Positions 28,542 through 37,928 of a stretch of DNA of 64,000 bases are shown here, in pieces. Where the stretch lies: the NCBI GenBank assembly GCA_947259985.1, contig CAMYOJ010000017.1, positions 1 to 64,000 on the forward strand, read 5' to 3'. The notes under the pieces were generated by a model. That model saw only the letters and a program-made list of their open reading frames with translations, did no database searches and was not told where the DNA came from. Both the position numbers and the translations under genes were made by a program. Within the stretch, counting starts at the first letter, position 1; each line of letters opens with the position of its first letter. Source of the stretch: an uncultured Woeseiaceae bacterium. Its GTDB lineage: Bacteria; Pseudomonadota; Gammaproteobacteria; Steroidobacterales; Woeseiaceae.

Positions 28542-28670
28542 GAGGCGCACATGATACCGGACTCGGAGTTTCGCGCCAGCGACATTTTCGGACCATATTC
28601 TGGCGAATTCGGGCCGAAACCCCGTTGAAGTCGCGGATTTGAGAACCGGGTCACGATAAGCGCCGTCGTT

Positions 28671-30842
28671 GTGACTAGACTGCCTTTACAGAATACGGAA
28701 GTTCAGAAAACTCCCGACGTAGCCAAGGATCTGGATTTGAACGGGCGCCACAGCATCTCTATCGCCGTCCTGACGAAGAATCAGGACGATGTCGCATTGA
28801 TCAACAGCACGTTGCGCGATGCGGGCCATGCAGCCCATTGCCACTGGATCTCCAGCCCGAACAAGCTCGAAGAAACGCTGTCCGCCGAGAGCGTTGAACT
28901 TCTGATTCTCAATTGCGACGCCTACAAGGACTCGATCCGCCAGGTCGTCAAGCAAAAAGACCGCTACAACCCTGAAGTACCGGTTATCGCGATGCAGCAG
29001 AAGGCCGAGGAATCGGATATCGAAGCGGCCATGCGCGCCGGCGCCTGCGATCTCGTATCGATAGGGCTCAAGACACGCCTGCAGTCTGTAGTTTCACGCG
29101 AGCTGCGCGCCCTGCGCGTCGAGCGTGCTCTGAATTCGACGCTGCAATCAGCCACCGAATACAAACGCCAGCTCAGGTACCACATGGAGTCGTCGAGCAG
29201 TTCCATCGCGCTCGTCCAGGAAGGCATTTTCATGGACGTCAACGACAGCTGGCTGTCGAAATTCAAGGTCAAGGACAAGGACGAGCTGATCGGTATGCCT
29301 GTCATGGACAATTTCGAGTCCGAAAGCCAGGCCGCGGTCAAAGGCGCACTGATCGCAACGATGGCCGGCAAGTGGCAGCGTGACGAAAAGCTCATCGCCA
29401 AGGCGCATATCGACTCGGGCGACGCCGAGGAATTGCACCTCGAGTTCAACAGGGTCGAGACAGACGAAGGAGCTGCCGTGCAAATCCGCATTGCGCCGCA
29501 GCTCAAGGTTGCCGAGGAACCGACCAAGCTGGTGCACGATGCGCTGCAGCGCGACCCGACAACCCTGTTCTATCACCGCGCGCAGTTCCTGGAACGCATT
29601 ACCAAGCGTCTCAAGCGCAAGCCGGCCTCGGGTACCCACTGCCTCGTGTACATCAGGCCCGACAAGTTCGGCGATCTGTGTAACAAGGTAGGCATCGTGC
29701 AGTCCGAGGAGGTCCTGTCGCAGTTCGCCGAGGAAGTTCGCAAGCGCCTGCACCCGCGCGACGTCGCGGGACGTTTCGAAGGCACGGCCATCATGGCACT
29801 GCTCGAACGCGGCAGCGCACGCGATGCACAGGTGTGGGGCAAGCAACTCGTCGACCACATCAATAAGGCCACATTCGAAATCGACGATAAGTCCACGCAC
29901 CTCACGTGCACGGTCGGCGCCTGCGCTGCCAGCGAAGTATTCGCCAACCTCGAGGAGTTCATCTCGGCGACCGTGGATGCTTACAAGCTCGGTAAGGGTG
30001 CAGGCGGCAATGCGTCTGCGCTCAGCGAAAGTGCGGACGAAGATACCAAGCAGCGCGAATTTGACGCCATCTGGGTCAAGCACCTCAAGTCTGCGTTGAT
30101 GGATGATCGCTTCCGGCTCGCACAACTGCCAATAGCGGGACTGCGCAGCGACTCGGTGCAGATGTACGACCTGCTCGTTCGCATGATCGACGAACAGGGT
30201 AACTCGGTACTGCCCTCCGAGTTCCTGCCTGCCGCCGAACGTAACAACCTCATGAAGAACATCGACCGCTGGATGCTGCAGGCCGCCATGCGCTTTTGCA
30301 GCGAAAACGATGCAGATCGCGTATTCGTGCGGCTGTCGAAGCAGTCGATTACCGACGCGTCGACCGCTCCCTGGATGCAACAGAAGCTCGACGAGGACGG
30401 CTTTGACTGTTCGCGGCTTGTCATCCAGCTCCCTGAGGCCGAGGCTGCCAAGCACATCAAGCAAACGCGTGAACTCGTGCGACACGCCCGCAAGCTTGGC
30501 ATCGGCTTTGCGATACAGCACTACGGCATCGATCAGGAGCGTTTCCAGATACTCGACCTTCTGAAACCGGACTATGTGAAGGTAGACGGCGAGCTGATGC
30601 ACACGCTGATGACGGACAAGGCGATGCAGGACGCGGTCGACAAGATCGTACATGCTGCAAAAGAACGCAATATCAAGACCGTCGCAGAACGTGTCGAGAA
30701 CGCCAACGCCATGGCTGTCCTGTTCCAGCTTGGCCTCGACTACATGCAGGGACATTATGTCCATGAACCCGAGGTCGTTCTGCAGGAACCCAAGGTCAAA
30801 TCAAACACTCTCGCGGGTCTCGCCGCAGCGCGTTCGAACTAG
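28671..30842 (+). CDS. FimX-like protein: REC-PAS-degenerate GGDEF-degenerate EAL
   Basis: A 723 aa multidomain signalling protein laid out like FimX of Pseudomonas, the c-di-GMP receptor that promotes type IV pilus assembly. An N-terminal receiver-like domain (about 29-150), a PAS domain (about 165-275), a GGDEF domain whose signature is lost (RFEGTA near 367) and an EAL domain whose EAL triad reads YDL near 500. Neither cyclase nor phosphodiesterase activity is expected; ligand binding is. The start is GTG 28671 with a poor ribosome site, so the exact N-terminus is uncertain. A FimV-like gene follows in the same direction. Confidence 0.85.
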   Translation: MTRLPLQNTEVQKTPDVAKDLDLNGRHSISIAVLTKNQDDVALINSTLRDAGHAAHCHWISSPNKLEETLSAESVELLILNCDAYKDSIRQVVKQKDRYNPEVPVIAMQQKAEESDIEAAMRAGACDLVSIGLKTRLQSVVSRELRALRVERALNSTLQSATEYKRQLRYHMESSSSSIALVQEGIFMDVNDSWLSKFKVKDKDELIGMPVMDNFESESQAAVKGALIATMAGKWQRDEKLIAKAHIDSGDAEELHLEFNRVETDEGAAVQIRIAPQLKVAEEPTKLVHDALQRDPTTLFYHRAQFLERITKRLKRKPASGTHCLVYIRPDKFGDLCNKVGIVQSEEVLSQFAEEVRKRLHPRDVAGRFEGTAIMALLERGSARDAQVWGKQLVDHINKATFEIDDKSTHLTCTVGACAASEVFANLEEFISATVDAYKLGKGAGGNASALSESADEDTKQREFDAIWVKHLKSALMDDRFRLAQLPIAGLRSDSVQMYDLLVRMIDEQGNSVLPSEFLPAAERNNLMKNIDRWMLQAAMRFCSENDADRVFVRLSKQSITDASTAPWMQQKLDEDGFDCSRLVIQLPEAEAAKHIKQTRELVRHARKLGIGFAIQHYGIDQERFQILDLLKPDYVKVDGELMHTLMTDKAMQDAVDKIVHAAKERNIKTVAERVENANAMAVLFQLGLDYMQGHYVHEPEVVLQEPKVKSNTLAGLAAARSN

Positions 30843-30877
30843 CCCATTACAAGCCTGAATGGCGGCCAAAGCCAAAG

Positions 30878-30893
30878 TGTGATGTGCGTCACA
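30878..30893 (+). promoter_or_regulatory. CRP/Vfr-type binding site
   Basis: The sequence TGTGATGTGCGTCACA is a perfect match to the CRP consensus TGTGA-N6-TCACA. It lies 35 bp after the FimX-like stop and 120 bp before the proposed start of the FimV-like gene. A TAGAAT at 30940-30945 could be the -10 box, placing the site about 66 bp upstream of the start, near the usual class I distance. In Pseudomonas, Vfr controls type IV pilus genes. Confidence 0.7.
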
Positions 30894-31012
30894 CTCCGTT
30901 TGCGGAACCAAGCATTAACGACCGGCGACGCGCAAAACATAGAATTGGTTCATATCTAGGAAAGCAAGCTGATGACGCGCCGCCCAACGCCGCGCCAGTG
31001 GGGTACCTGATC

Positions 31013-32986
31013 GTGAAAAAAGCACCTGCCAAGCAAAACCGATTCGTCCGTATCGCCAGGCACAAACACCTGTTGCCTCTTTTTGCGGCTGGCGGCAGCC
31101 TTGCCGCGGGACCGGTCAACGCCATTGAACTCGGCGACGTCGTGGTGCAATCGCGGCTTGGACAGCCATTGCGCGCGAGTATTGCGTATGCCCTGGCGCC
31201 GAACGAAGAAATCTCGGAGAGCTGCCTGGCGCTCGGTCGCTCGGCGAGCGGACTGCCGGGCATCGGCCGCGCAACCCTCAGGGTCGCCGACGGCAGGATT
31301 CTCCTGAGCAGCCAATCGCCACTGCGTGAGCCAATGGTAGGTGCACGCGTGGTTGTTAATTGCCCCTACACGCCGAACCTGAGCCGCGATTACATGATGT
31401 TCATCGATCCGGCCGAACCCGCATACGAAAGGACGCCAGCTGCCGCGGCCGCGCCCACGGCGCCTGTTGTCGCCGCCGTGACGCCGCGGGCAGCCGCCCC
31501 GGCCGCCAATCGCGAGCCGATTGGCAAGTCGACACGCTACCAAGTGAAGCCCGGAGACTCGCTGTCTGTCATCGCCCAGCGCATCGAGAATCGCCCTGCG
31601 GGACTCTGGCCGGCCGTAAACGCTATTTTCGCGGCTAACCCCGAGGCGTTCATGGACAACGACCCGAACAAGCTCAAAGCGGGCAGCTGGCTGGAAATTC
31701 CGAGTTTCGACGGCAGCGAGCCTGTGGTCACATCGGCCGATCCAATTGCAGAGCCCGCACCGCAAGCGTCGGCGTACAACGGGTTTGAAGAAGAGACCTC
31801 CGATCCGGCCACGCAACAGGTTGTCGATGTCGACAACACGACGTCTTTCGAGACCGAGGCGGCCGTGGCAAGTACCATCGAAGCGCCTGTCGTCGATGAG
31901 ACGACGGACGCAACCAGCGACTTGCGCCCGGGCGACATTATTCTCGACGACGCGACTGTTGAAGCTACCGCCAGGCAGACAATCGTCATTCCCGACACGG
32001 AACTCGACGGCCCTGAGACGACGTCATCCTCCCCCAACGTGCCGACGGCTGTCATCAATACGAGCGGTTCGGCCGAGGCGTCAAAGTCGTCCTGGCTCCT
32101 GTGGTTAGCCGGAGGCGGTCTGGCCATCATCATCGCGCTGCTGCTGTTCGGTAGCCGACTGCGCAGGCGTCCGGCCCCCATGGGGACCGTCGGCATGCCG
32201 GGTGAGCTTGCAGTCGAGGACACCGAGAGCATCGAGCCAATAGTCGATGACGAGTACGACCTCGATGACGACTCCCCGACAGCAGAAAACCTGGCGCTCG
32301 ATGCTGACCTGTTTGTCGGCACGGGCCTCGAGGAAGGGACCGACATGGAGGTCGCTGAAGACTTCGGATTCTCAGGCCCGACAGAAGTCGATATGGAGCT
32401 TCCGCCCGACCCCGAGGCGCCTGCCGCAACGATGGAGACGGATATCATTCCGCCCGTGCATACTGACGGACATTCCATCCTCGAGAGCGAAATTCTGCCT
32501 GACGACGACGACTACGACATGTCGGTCATCGTCGACGCTACCAAGATGCCGCACCCTGAAGACGTGACGGAACGAGACCTCCAGGCGATCGAAGTTGACG
32601 CAGCAGACGATAATGTCAGCACCGACAGCTATACGATCAACCGCGAGGCGGATTTCGACATACTCGAGCAGGACTACGAGGATGAGATGACGGCCACCCA
32701 GGCACTCAATAAGGAAATCGCCCGTGCGGCCGCGGAACTGGCTGAGCTCGTGGCCGACAAGGAGGACGTCACCTCCGAGAAACCGCTCGCGACCGTGACC
32801 GAACTCGATGTGACAGCACAACTGCAGCGTCGCGACGACGAAGCCACCGAATCCGACGATACCGTCGAAAGCGAAGCGCCGACTGTGAACACCTCACGCG
32901 ACGAAGAGACCGCCGAGATGCCGACGGCCGGCGACGAGGATACGGTCGAATTGGACGGCGGCAAGGTCGGCACCAGGAACGCCTGA
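31013..32986 (+). CDS. FimV-like protein with LysM domain (second paralogue)
   Basis: A 657 aa protein sharing the FimV start IELGDVVVQSRLGQPLRASI after a signal sequence, a LysM domain at about 176-232 (YQVKPGDSLSVIAQRIE), one transmembrane helix at about 360-380 and a long acidic cytoplasmic tail. GTG 31013 is preferred: it has GTGGGG upstream and leads straight into MKKAPAKQ and a signal peptide, while the longer frame from GTG 30884 begins inside the CRP site. Unlike the FimV at 18070 it lacks the C-terminal TPR-like motif. It probably works at the pole or in pilus or peptidoglycan organisation with the FimX-like protein; that is inference. Confidence 0.82.
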   Translation: MKKAPAKQNRFVRIARHKHLLPLFAAGGSLAAGPVNAIELGDVVVQSRLGQPLRASIAYALAPNEEISESCLALGRSASGLPGIGRATLRVADGRILLSSQSPLREPMVGARVVVNCPYTPNLSRDYMMFIDPAEPAYERTPAAAAAPTAPVVAAVTPRAAAPAANREPIGKSTRYQVKPGDSLSVIAQRIENRPAGLWPAVNAIFAANPEAFMDNDPNKLKAGSWLEIPSFDGSEPVVTSADPIAEPAPQASAYNGFEEETSDPATQQVVDVDNTTSFETEAAVASTIEAPVVDETTDATSDLRPGDIILDDATVEATARQTIVIPDTELDGPETTSSSPNVPTAVINTSGSAEASKSSWLLWLAGGGLAIIIALLLFGSRLRRRPAPMGTVGMPGELAVEDTESIEPIVDDEYDLDDDSPTAENLALDADLFVGTGLEEGTDMEVAEDFGFSGPTEVDMELPPDPEAPAATMETDIIPPVHTDGHSILESEILPDDDDYDMSVIVDATKMPHPEDVTERDLQAIEVDAADDNVSTDSYTINREADFDILEQDYEDEMTATQALNKEIARAAAELAELVADKEDVTSEKPLATVTELDVTAQLQRRDDEATESDDTVESEAPTVNTSRDEETAEMPTAGDEDTVELDGGKVGTRNA

Positions 32987-32992
32987 TATTTA

Positions 32993-33076
32993 GGGGACAT
33001 TCTACTTTACTCTCACGAGAGTAAAGTAGAATGTCCCCTTTATGCTTTATGAGAGTTAAGTAAACTGTCCCTTAAA
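32993..33076. repeat. REP-like palindromic element 2
   Basis: A perfect 22 bp inverted repeat (32993-33014 and 33017-33038) with a 2 nt loop; the arm begins GGGGACATTCTACTTTACTC. A diverged extra copy of the right arm follows at 33051-33076 (gagagttaagtaaactgtcc). The outer TAGGGGACA matches elements 1 and 3 but the inner arm differs, and the layout inverted repeat plus extra right arm is the same as in element 1. It lies between the convergent FimV-like gene and parC. Confidence 0.82.
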
Positions 33077-33092
33077 TTTGCGATCGGCTTTC

Positions 33093-35348
33093 TTATTCAA
33101 CGCCTTCTAGTCGCTCGACTTTTCGCCAGCCTTTTGGCAGCAAGCTGCCGCGCAGTGCGCGATCACCATAGTAGTCGTCGAGGTCGTCCCACTTGATCGT
33201 CATCATGCGTGTGCCCGTGTAGACCAGCAGGTTCCCGTCTTCGGGAACGACGCAGGCGGCAACCATCTTCTCGTCGCCACTCTTGTACTTCGGTCCCGGA
33301 ATATTGATCAGCTTGTTGCCCTTGCCTTTCGCGAGCTCGGGCAGCTCCTCCATTTCGAACAGCAGCAGGCGACCAATCGAGCTGACAGCCGCGATCAGGC
33401 ACTCCTTATCGCGAGGTACCAGGGACGGCACCACAGGCCTGCCACCGGCCGGCACACGCAAAACGGCCTTGCCGGCCTTGTTGCGCGAGACCAGATCACC
33501 CAGTGAGGTAATAAATCCGTAGCCCGCGTCGCTCGCGAGCAGGTATTTCTGCTCGTTATCGCCAATCATCGCGCCGCAGAACGCTGCGCCATCGGGTGGC
33601 TTGAAGCGGCTCGACAACGGCTCACCCTGCCCCCTGGCGGACGGTAGCGTGCCCGCCATGACGCTGTAGACACGACCCGTGCTGTCGATGAACATCGCCA
33701 GCTGGTTGCTGCGGCCCTGGGCGGACGCCAGGTAGCTGTCACCCGAGCGGTAATTGAGCACAATCGGATCTATCTCATGGCCCTTGGCCGCGCGCGCATA
33801 GCCCGCCTGGGACAGCACGACAGTAACCGGCTCACTCGCGACCAGCTCAGTTTCATCGAACGCCTGCGCGGCATCACGCTCGACAATCTCGGTCCTGCGC
33901 GCATCACCATAGGCTTCGGCATCTTCGAGAATTTCCTTCTTGATCAGCGTCTTCAGCCGTGCGGCACTCTTGAGGATCTTCTCGAGCACGTCGCGCTCTT
34001 GCTGTAGTTCCTCCTGCTCTCCCTTGATCTTGAACTCCTCGAGCTTGGCGAGATTGCGGAGTCGCAGATTGAGAATCGCCTCGGCCTGCACGTCGCTGAG
34101 CTTGAAGCGTTTCATGAGGACCGGTTTCGGTTCGTCTTCCTCGCGGATAATCGCTATGACCTCATCGATGTTGAGATAGGCAACCAGCAATCCGTCGAGG
34201 ATGTGCAGTCTGTCCATGACGATCTGCAGGCGGTGGCCGAGACGGTTCTTCACAGTCTCCTTGCGGAACTTGAGCCACTCCTTGAGCATCTCGACGAGAT
34301 TGAACATGCGCGGCCGGCCGTCGAGCGCGATGACGTTCATGTTTACGCGTAATGTGCGCTCGAGCGAGGTCGTCGAGAACAGGTGCGACATGAGCTGGTC
34401 GACGTCGACGCCACGTTTCTTGCTGATGACCAGCCGCGTCGGGTCCTCGTGATCCGACTCGTCGCGCAGGTCATCGACCTGCGGCAGCTTCTTGTTGCGC
34501 ATTTGAGCCGCGATCTGCTCCTGCACTTTTGCGCCCGAAATTTGATGCGGCAACGATGTAACGACAATGTCGCTGCCCTCCAGCTTGTAAGCGGCGCGCA
34601 GCCGCAGCGTGCCGCTGCCCGTCGTATAGATCTCCTTGATGTCTTCCCGAGGTGAAACGAGCTCGCCGCCGGTCGGGAAATCGGGCCCCTTGACGTGCTT
34701 CATGAGCTGCGCCACGGTCGCCTTCGGATTGTCAATCAGGTGTACGAGGGCGCTGGCGACCTCGTTGAGATTGTGCGGTGGCACATCAGTCGACATACCA
34801 ACCGCAATTCCCGTTGTGCCGTTGAGCAACAGGTTGGGCAGGCGCGCCGGTAAAACGACGGGCTCCTTGAGCGTGCCGTCGAAATTCGGCGTCCAGTCGA
34901 CCGTGCCCTGCCCGAGTTCCTGCAACAGGCTTTTCGCGTACGGCGCAAGACGCGATTCGGTATAGCGCATCGCCGCGAACGATTTCGGGTCGTCCGTTGA
35001 CCCCCAGTTACCCTGCCCGATCACAATCGGGTAGCGATACGAAAAACCCTGCGCCATGAGCACCATGGCTTCGTAACAGGCGGAATCACCGTGAGGGTGG
35101 AACTTGCCGATGACGTCGCCGACGGTGCGCGCCGACTTCTTGGGCTTGGACGTTGACGACAAACCCAGCTCGCTCATCGCGTAGATGATGCGTCGTTGCA
35201 CGGGCTTCAGACCATCACCTACCTGCGGCAGCGCGCGATCGAGAATGACGTACATGGAGTAGTCGAGATACGCCCGCTCGGTGTACTCCTTGAGCGGCTG
35301 TTGTTCGACGCCTTCGAGATTCAGACTGTTCTGCATTTGAGAGCCCAT
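33093..35348 (-). CDS. parC: DNA topoisomerase IV subunit A
   Basis: ParC with ParE decatenates daughter chromosomes. The 751 aa protein has the catalytic tyrosine Y129 in [12 protein letters not shown] and the quinolone-resistance region [10 protein letters not shown] with wild-type S89 and E93, so no resistance substitution at those sites. The C-terminal pinwheel domain follows from about residue 500. It starts 6 bp after parE, in one operon. Confidence 0.97.
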   Translation of the reverse strand: MGSQMQNSLNLEGVEQQPLKEYTERAYLDYSMYVILDRALPQVGDGLKPVQRRIIYAMSELGLSSTSKPKKSARTVGDVIGKFHPHGDSACYEAMVLMAQGFSYRYPIVIGQGNWGSTDDPKSFAAMRYTESRLAPYAKSLLQELGQGTVDWTPNFDGTLKEPVVLPARLPNLLLNGTTGIAVGMSTDVPPHNLNEVASALVHLIDNPKATVAQLMKHVKGPDFPTGGELVSPREDIKEIYTTGSGTLRLRAAYKLEGSDIVVTSLPHQISGAKVQEQIAAQMRNKKLPQVDDLRDESDHEDPTRLVISKKRGVDVDQLMSHLFSTTSLERTLRVNMNVIALDGRPRMFNLVEMLKEWLKFRKETVKNRLGHRLQIVMDRLHILDGLLVAYLNIDEVIAIIREEDEPKPVLMKRFKLSDVQAEAILNLRLRNLAKLEEFKIKGEQEELQQERDVLEKILKSAARLKTLIKKEILEDAEAYGDARRTEIVERDAAQAFDETELVASEPVTVVLSQAGYARAAKGHEIDPIVLNYRSGDSYLASAQGRSNQLAMFIDSTGRVYSVMAGTLPSARGQGEPLSSRFKPPDGAAFCGAMIGDNEQKYLLASDAGYGFITSLGDLVSRNKAGKAVLRVPAGGRPVVPSLVPRDKECLIAAVSSIGRLLLFEMEELPELAKGKGNKLINIPGPKYKSGDEKMVAACVVPEDGNLLVYTGTRMMTIKWDDLDDYYGDRALRGSLLPKGWRKVERLEGVE

Positions 35349-35354
35349 AGCTTT

Positions 35355-37241
35355 CTAGACCTCGGCGAGATTGCCCTTGGTTTCGAGCCAGGTCCTGCGA
35401 TCCCTGGAACGTTTCTTTGCGAGCAGCATATCCATGAGCTGGTCGGTCTTGTCGCGGCCGCTGACCGTGAGCTGCACGAGGCGGCGCGTATCGCGATTCA
35501 TCGTGGTCTCGCGAAGCTGCTCGGGGTCCATTTCGCCGAGACCCTTGAATCGCGTAACGGTGACCTTGCCTTTCTTCTTCTCCGCCTCGATGCGGTCGAC
35601 TATGCCCGTGCGCTCACCCTCGTCGAGGGCGTAGAAAACTTCCTTGCCCACGTCGATGCGGTACAGCGGCGGCATGGCAACGTAAACATGTCCTGCAAGT
35701 ATCAGCTCGCGGAAATGCCTGAGGAACAACGCGCACAGCAAGGTCGCGATGTGCAGGCCGTCGGAATCCGCATCCGCGAGAATGCAGATCTTGTGATAGC
35801 GGAGACCGCTGATGTCAGCGCCGCCCGGATCCACACCGATCGCCACCGAAATGTCGTGCACTTCCTGGGAGGCCAAGATCTCCCCTGTCTCGACTTCCCA
35901 GGTATTCAGGATCTTGCCCCTGAGCGGCATAATCGCCTGCGTGTTGCGGTCACGGGCCTGTTTCGCGGAGCCGCCGGCCGAGTCGCCTTCGACAAGGAAC
36001 AGTTCGCAGAGCTCGGGCTCCTGCGACGTGCAGTCGGCCAGCTTGCCGGGCAGTGCGGGCCCGGACACGATCTTCTTGCGAACGACCTTTTTCGCCGACT
36101 TGAGTCGTTTCTGCGCCTTCGTAATTGCAAGCTGCGCAATCTGGTCGCCCGTCTCGGGGTGCTGATTGAGCCACAGCGAGAAATTGTCCTTGATGACGCC
36201 CGCGACGAACGCCGCCGATTCTCTCGACGACAGGCGCTCCTTGGTCTGGCCCGAGAACTGCGGGTCTTCGAGCTTGGTGCTGAGGACGAAACTCAGCCCG
36301 TCCCAAACGTCTTCGGGCGACAGCGAGACGCCGCGTGGCAGCAGGTTGCGGAAATCGCAAAACTCGCGCAGTGAGTTCGTGAGCCCGGTGCGCAGCCCGT
36401 TGACGTGTGTGCCACCTTGTGGCGTCGGAATCAGGTTAACGTAGCTTTCGGTGACGCTCGGACCACCGTCCGCGGTCCAGACCAGCGCCCAGTCGACGGC
36501 TTCGTTGTTTCCGGCCAGACTGCCGGCGAACGGCTCGGCCGGCAGCGTTTCTCCCCCGCCGATCTCCTCGAGCAGGTACTCTTCGAGGCCGCCCGAGTAG
36601 CACCATTCGATCTTCTCCTTGGGCTTTTCGACATTCAGGCGCACCTTGATGCCAGGGCACAGTACGGCCTTGGCGCGCAAAGCATGTTTCAGGCTCTTGA
36701 CCGAGAACTTGGGCGAATCGAAATACTGCGGATCGGGCCAGAAGCGGATCGTCGTGCCTGTATTGGCTTTGCCGACCTTGCCGACTTCCTCGAGCTTGCC
36801 GCGTTTCTTGCCGCCGGCGAAGCTCATGTTGTATTCCTTGCCGCCGCGGCGAATCCAGACCTCGAGGTTTTTCGACAGCGCGTTGACAACCGAGACGCCG
36901 ACGCCATGCAGGCCGCCCGAATACTGGTAGTTCTTGTTGGAAAACTTGCCGCCGGCATGTAGCCGCGTGAGGATCAGCTCGACACCGGGGATCTTTTCCT
37001 TGGGATGCTTGTCGACAGGCATGCCGCGACCGTCGTCGGTCACTTCCAGCGAGCCGTCCTTGTAGATCGTGATCTCGAGTTTCTTGCAGTAGCCTGCCAG
37101 CGCCTCATCGATACTGTTGTCGACCACTTCGTGCGCGAGGTGATTGGGTCGGGTCGTATCGGTGTACATGCCGGGCCGGCGCCGTACAGGCTCCAGCCCG
37201 CTCAGGACTTCAATGTCCGCCGCGTCGTATTTATTCGCCAT
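35355..37241 (-). CDS. parE: DNA topoisomerase IV subunit B
   Basis: ParE is the ATPase subunit of topoisomerase IV. The 628 aa protein has the GHKL ATP site (VDNSIDEALAGYC and DDGRGMPVD), the GGLHGVGVSVVNALS loop and the TOPRIM motif LVEGDSAGGSAKQ. Length just over 620 residues and the adjacent parC distinguish it from GyrB. It follows the DUF3501 gene by 93 bp. Confidence 0.97.
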   Translation of the reverse strand: MANKYDAADIEVLSGLEPVRRRPGMYTDTTRPNHLAHEVVDNSIDEALAGYCKKLEITIYKDGSLEVTDDGRGMPVDKHPKEKIPGVELILTRLHAGGKFSNKNYQYSGGLHGVGVSVVNALSKNLEVWIRRGGKEYNMSFAGGKKRGKLEEVGKVGKANTGTTIRFWPDPQYFDSPKFSVKSLKHALRAKAVLCPGIKVRLNVEKPKEKIEWCYSGGLEEYLLEEIGGGETLPAEPFAGSLAGNNEAVDWALVWTADGGPSVTESYVNLIPTPQGGTHVNGLRTGLTNSLREFCDFRNLLPRGVSLSPEDVWDGLSFVLSTKLEDPQFSGQTKERLSSRESAAFVAGVIKDNFSLWLNQHPETGDQIAQLAITKAQKRLKSAKKVVRKKIVSGPALPGKLADCTSQEPELCELFLVEGDSAGGSAKQARDRNTQAIMPLRGKILNTWEVETGEILASQEVHDISVAIGVDPGGADISGLRYHKICILADADSDGLHIATLLCALFLRHFRELILAGHVYVAMPPLYRIDVGKEVFYALDEGERTGIVDRIEAEKKKGKVTVTRFKGLGEMDPEQLRETTMNRDTRRLVQLTVSGRDKTDQLMDMLLAKKRSRDRRTWLETKGNLAEV

Positions 37242-37334
37242 CTATCCTGTGCCAGAGGTTGCCCAAGCGATGTTCGGCAGGGATTCTAGCCTGAATGCAG
37301 AAGCTCTGCACCCGGATTAGGGGGGCGGAACAAT

Positions 37335-37928
37335 CTAGTCTAGATCGGCGACCAGCGATTCGCGGATATTTTCGGCGACAGGACTGACCTCGACGCGATA
37401 GTTCTCATGATCGATACCGGCGATCAGCGAAGCGCCTTTCTTGAGCGCGGCAACCTGCTCGGCGGGCAACTCGAAGCGCAGAAAATGGACGGCCGAGGTC
37501 TTGTCGTCGTCGGCCCGATCGAGATCCTCGTCGGCGATTGCGTAGACGCGGTCGAAATCGGCGACGTGCACATACACGAGGTCTTCGATGCCCCTGAGCT
37601 GCGTCAGCATGGCACGCCGCTCCTCGACCTCCGGGAATTCGACCATGAAGGTCGCCTTCCAGTTGCTGCCGTCAGGTATAAGCGGGTTATAGGCTTCGAG
37701 CTCCTCGTTAATGCCCTCGGCCTCGAAGATGCGCTCGATGCGCAGCATCTCTTGGATCTGGTACTGCATGGTCAGGCGATCTTCGAAGTACAAAGCGGCA
37801 TTGGTGCCGAGTTCGAGCCGGCGATTGCGCTTGTGTTTCAGTACCTTGTCACGGAAGGCCGGACGCGCTTCCGCATACTGTTCGAGGCTGAAAAGGTCGT
37901 CGCGTGTCAGTTTTTGCATTGTGTTCAT
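37335..37928 (-). CDS. DUF3501 family protein
   Basis: A soluble 197 aa protein beginning MNTMQKLTRDDLFSLEQY, which is the DUF3501 N-terminal signature (LTRxDLxxLExY). Its function is unknown. DUF3501 genes commonly follow a rubrerythrin and a GlpC-like iron-sulfur protein, exactly as here, suggesting a role in peroxide handling. The ATG overlaps the stop of the upstream gene by four bases. Confidence 0.88.
   Translation of the reverse strand: MNTMQKLTRDDLFSLEQYAEARPAFRDKVLKHKRNRRLELGTNAALYFEDRLTMQYQIQEMLRIERIFEAEGINEELEAYNPLIPDGSNWKATFMVEFPEVEERRAMLTQLRGIEDLVYVHVADFDRVYAIADEDLDRADDDKTSAVHFLRFELPAEQVAALKKGASLIAGIDHENYRVEVSPVAENIRESLVADLD

Noticed and set aside
29148-30764. Minus-strand frame of 538 aa
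   Set aside because: Antisense to the FimX-like gene, which has clear REC, PAS, GGDEF and EAL folds; no ribosome site or domains in the antisense product.
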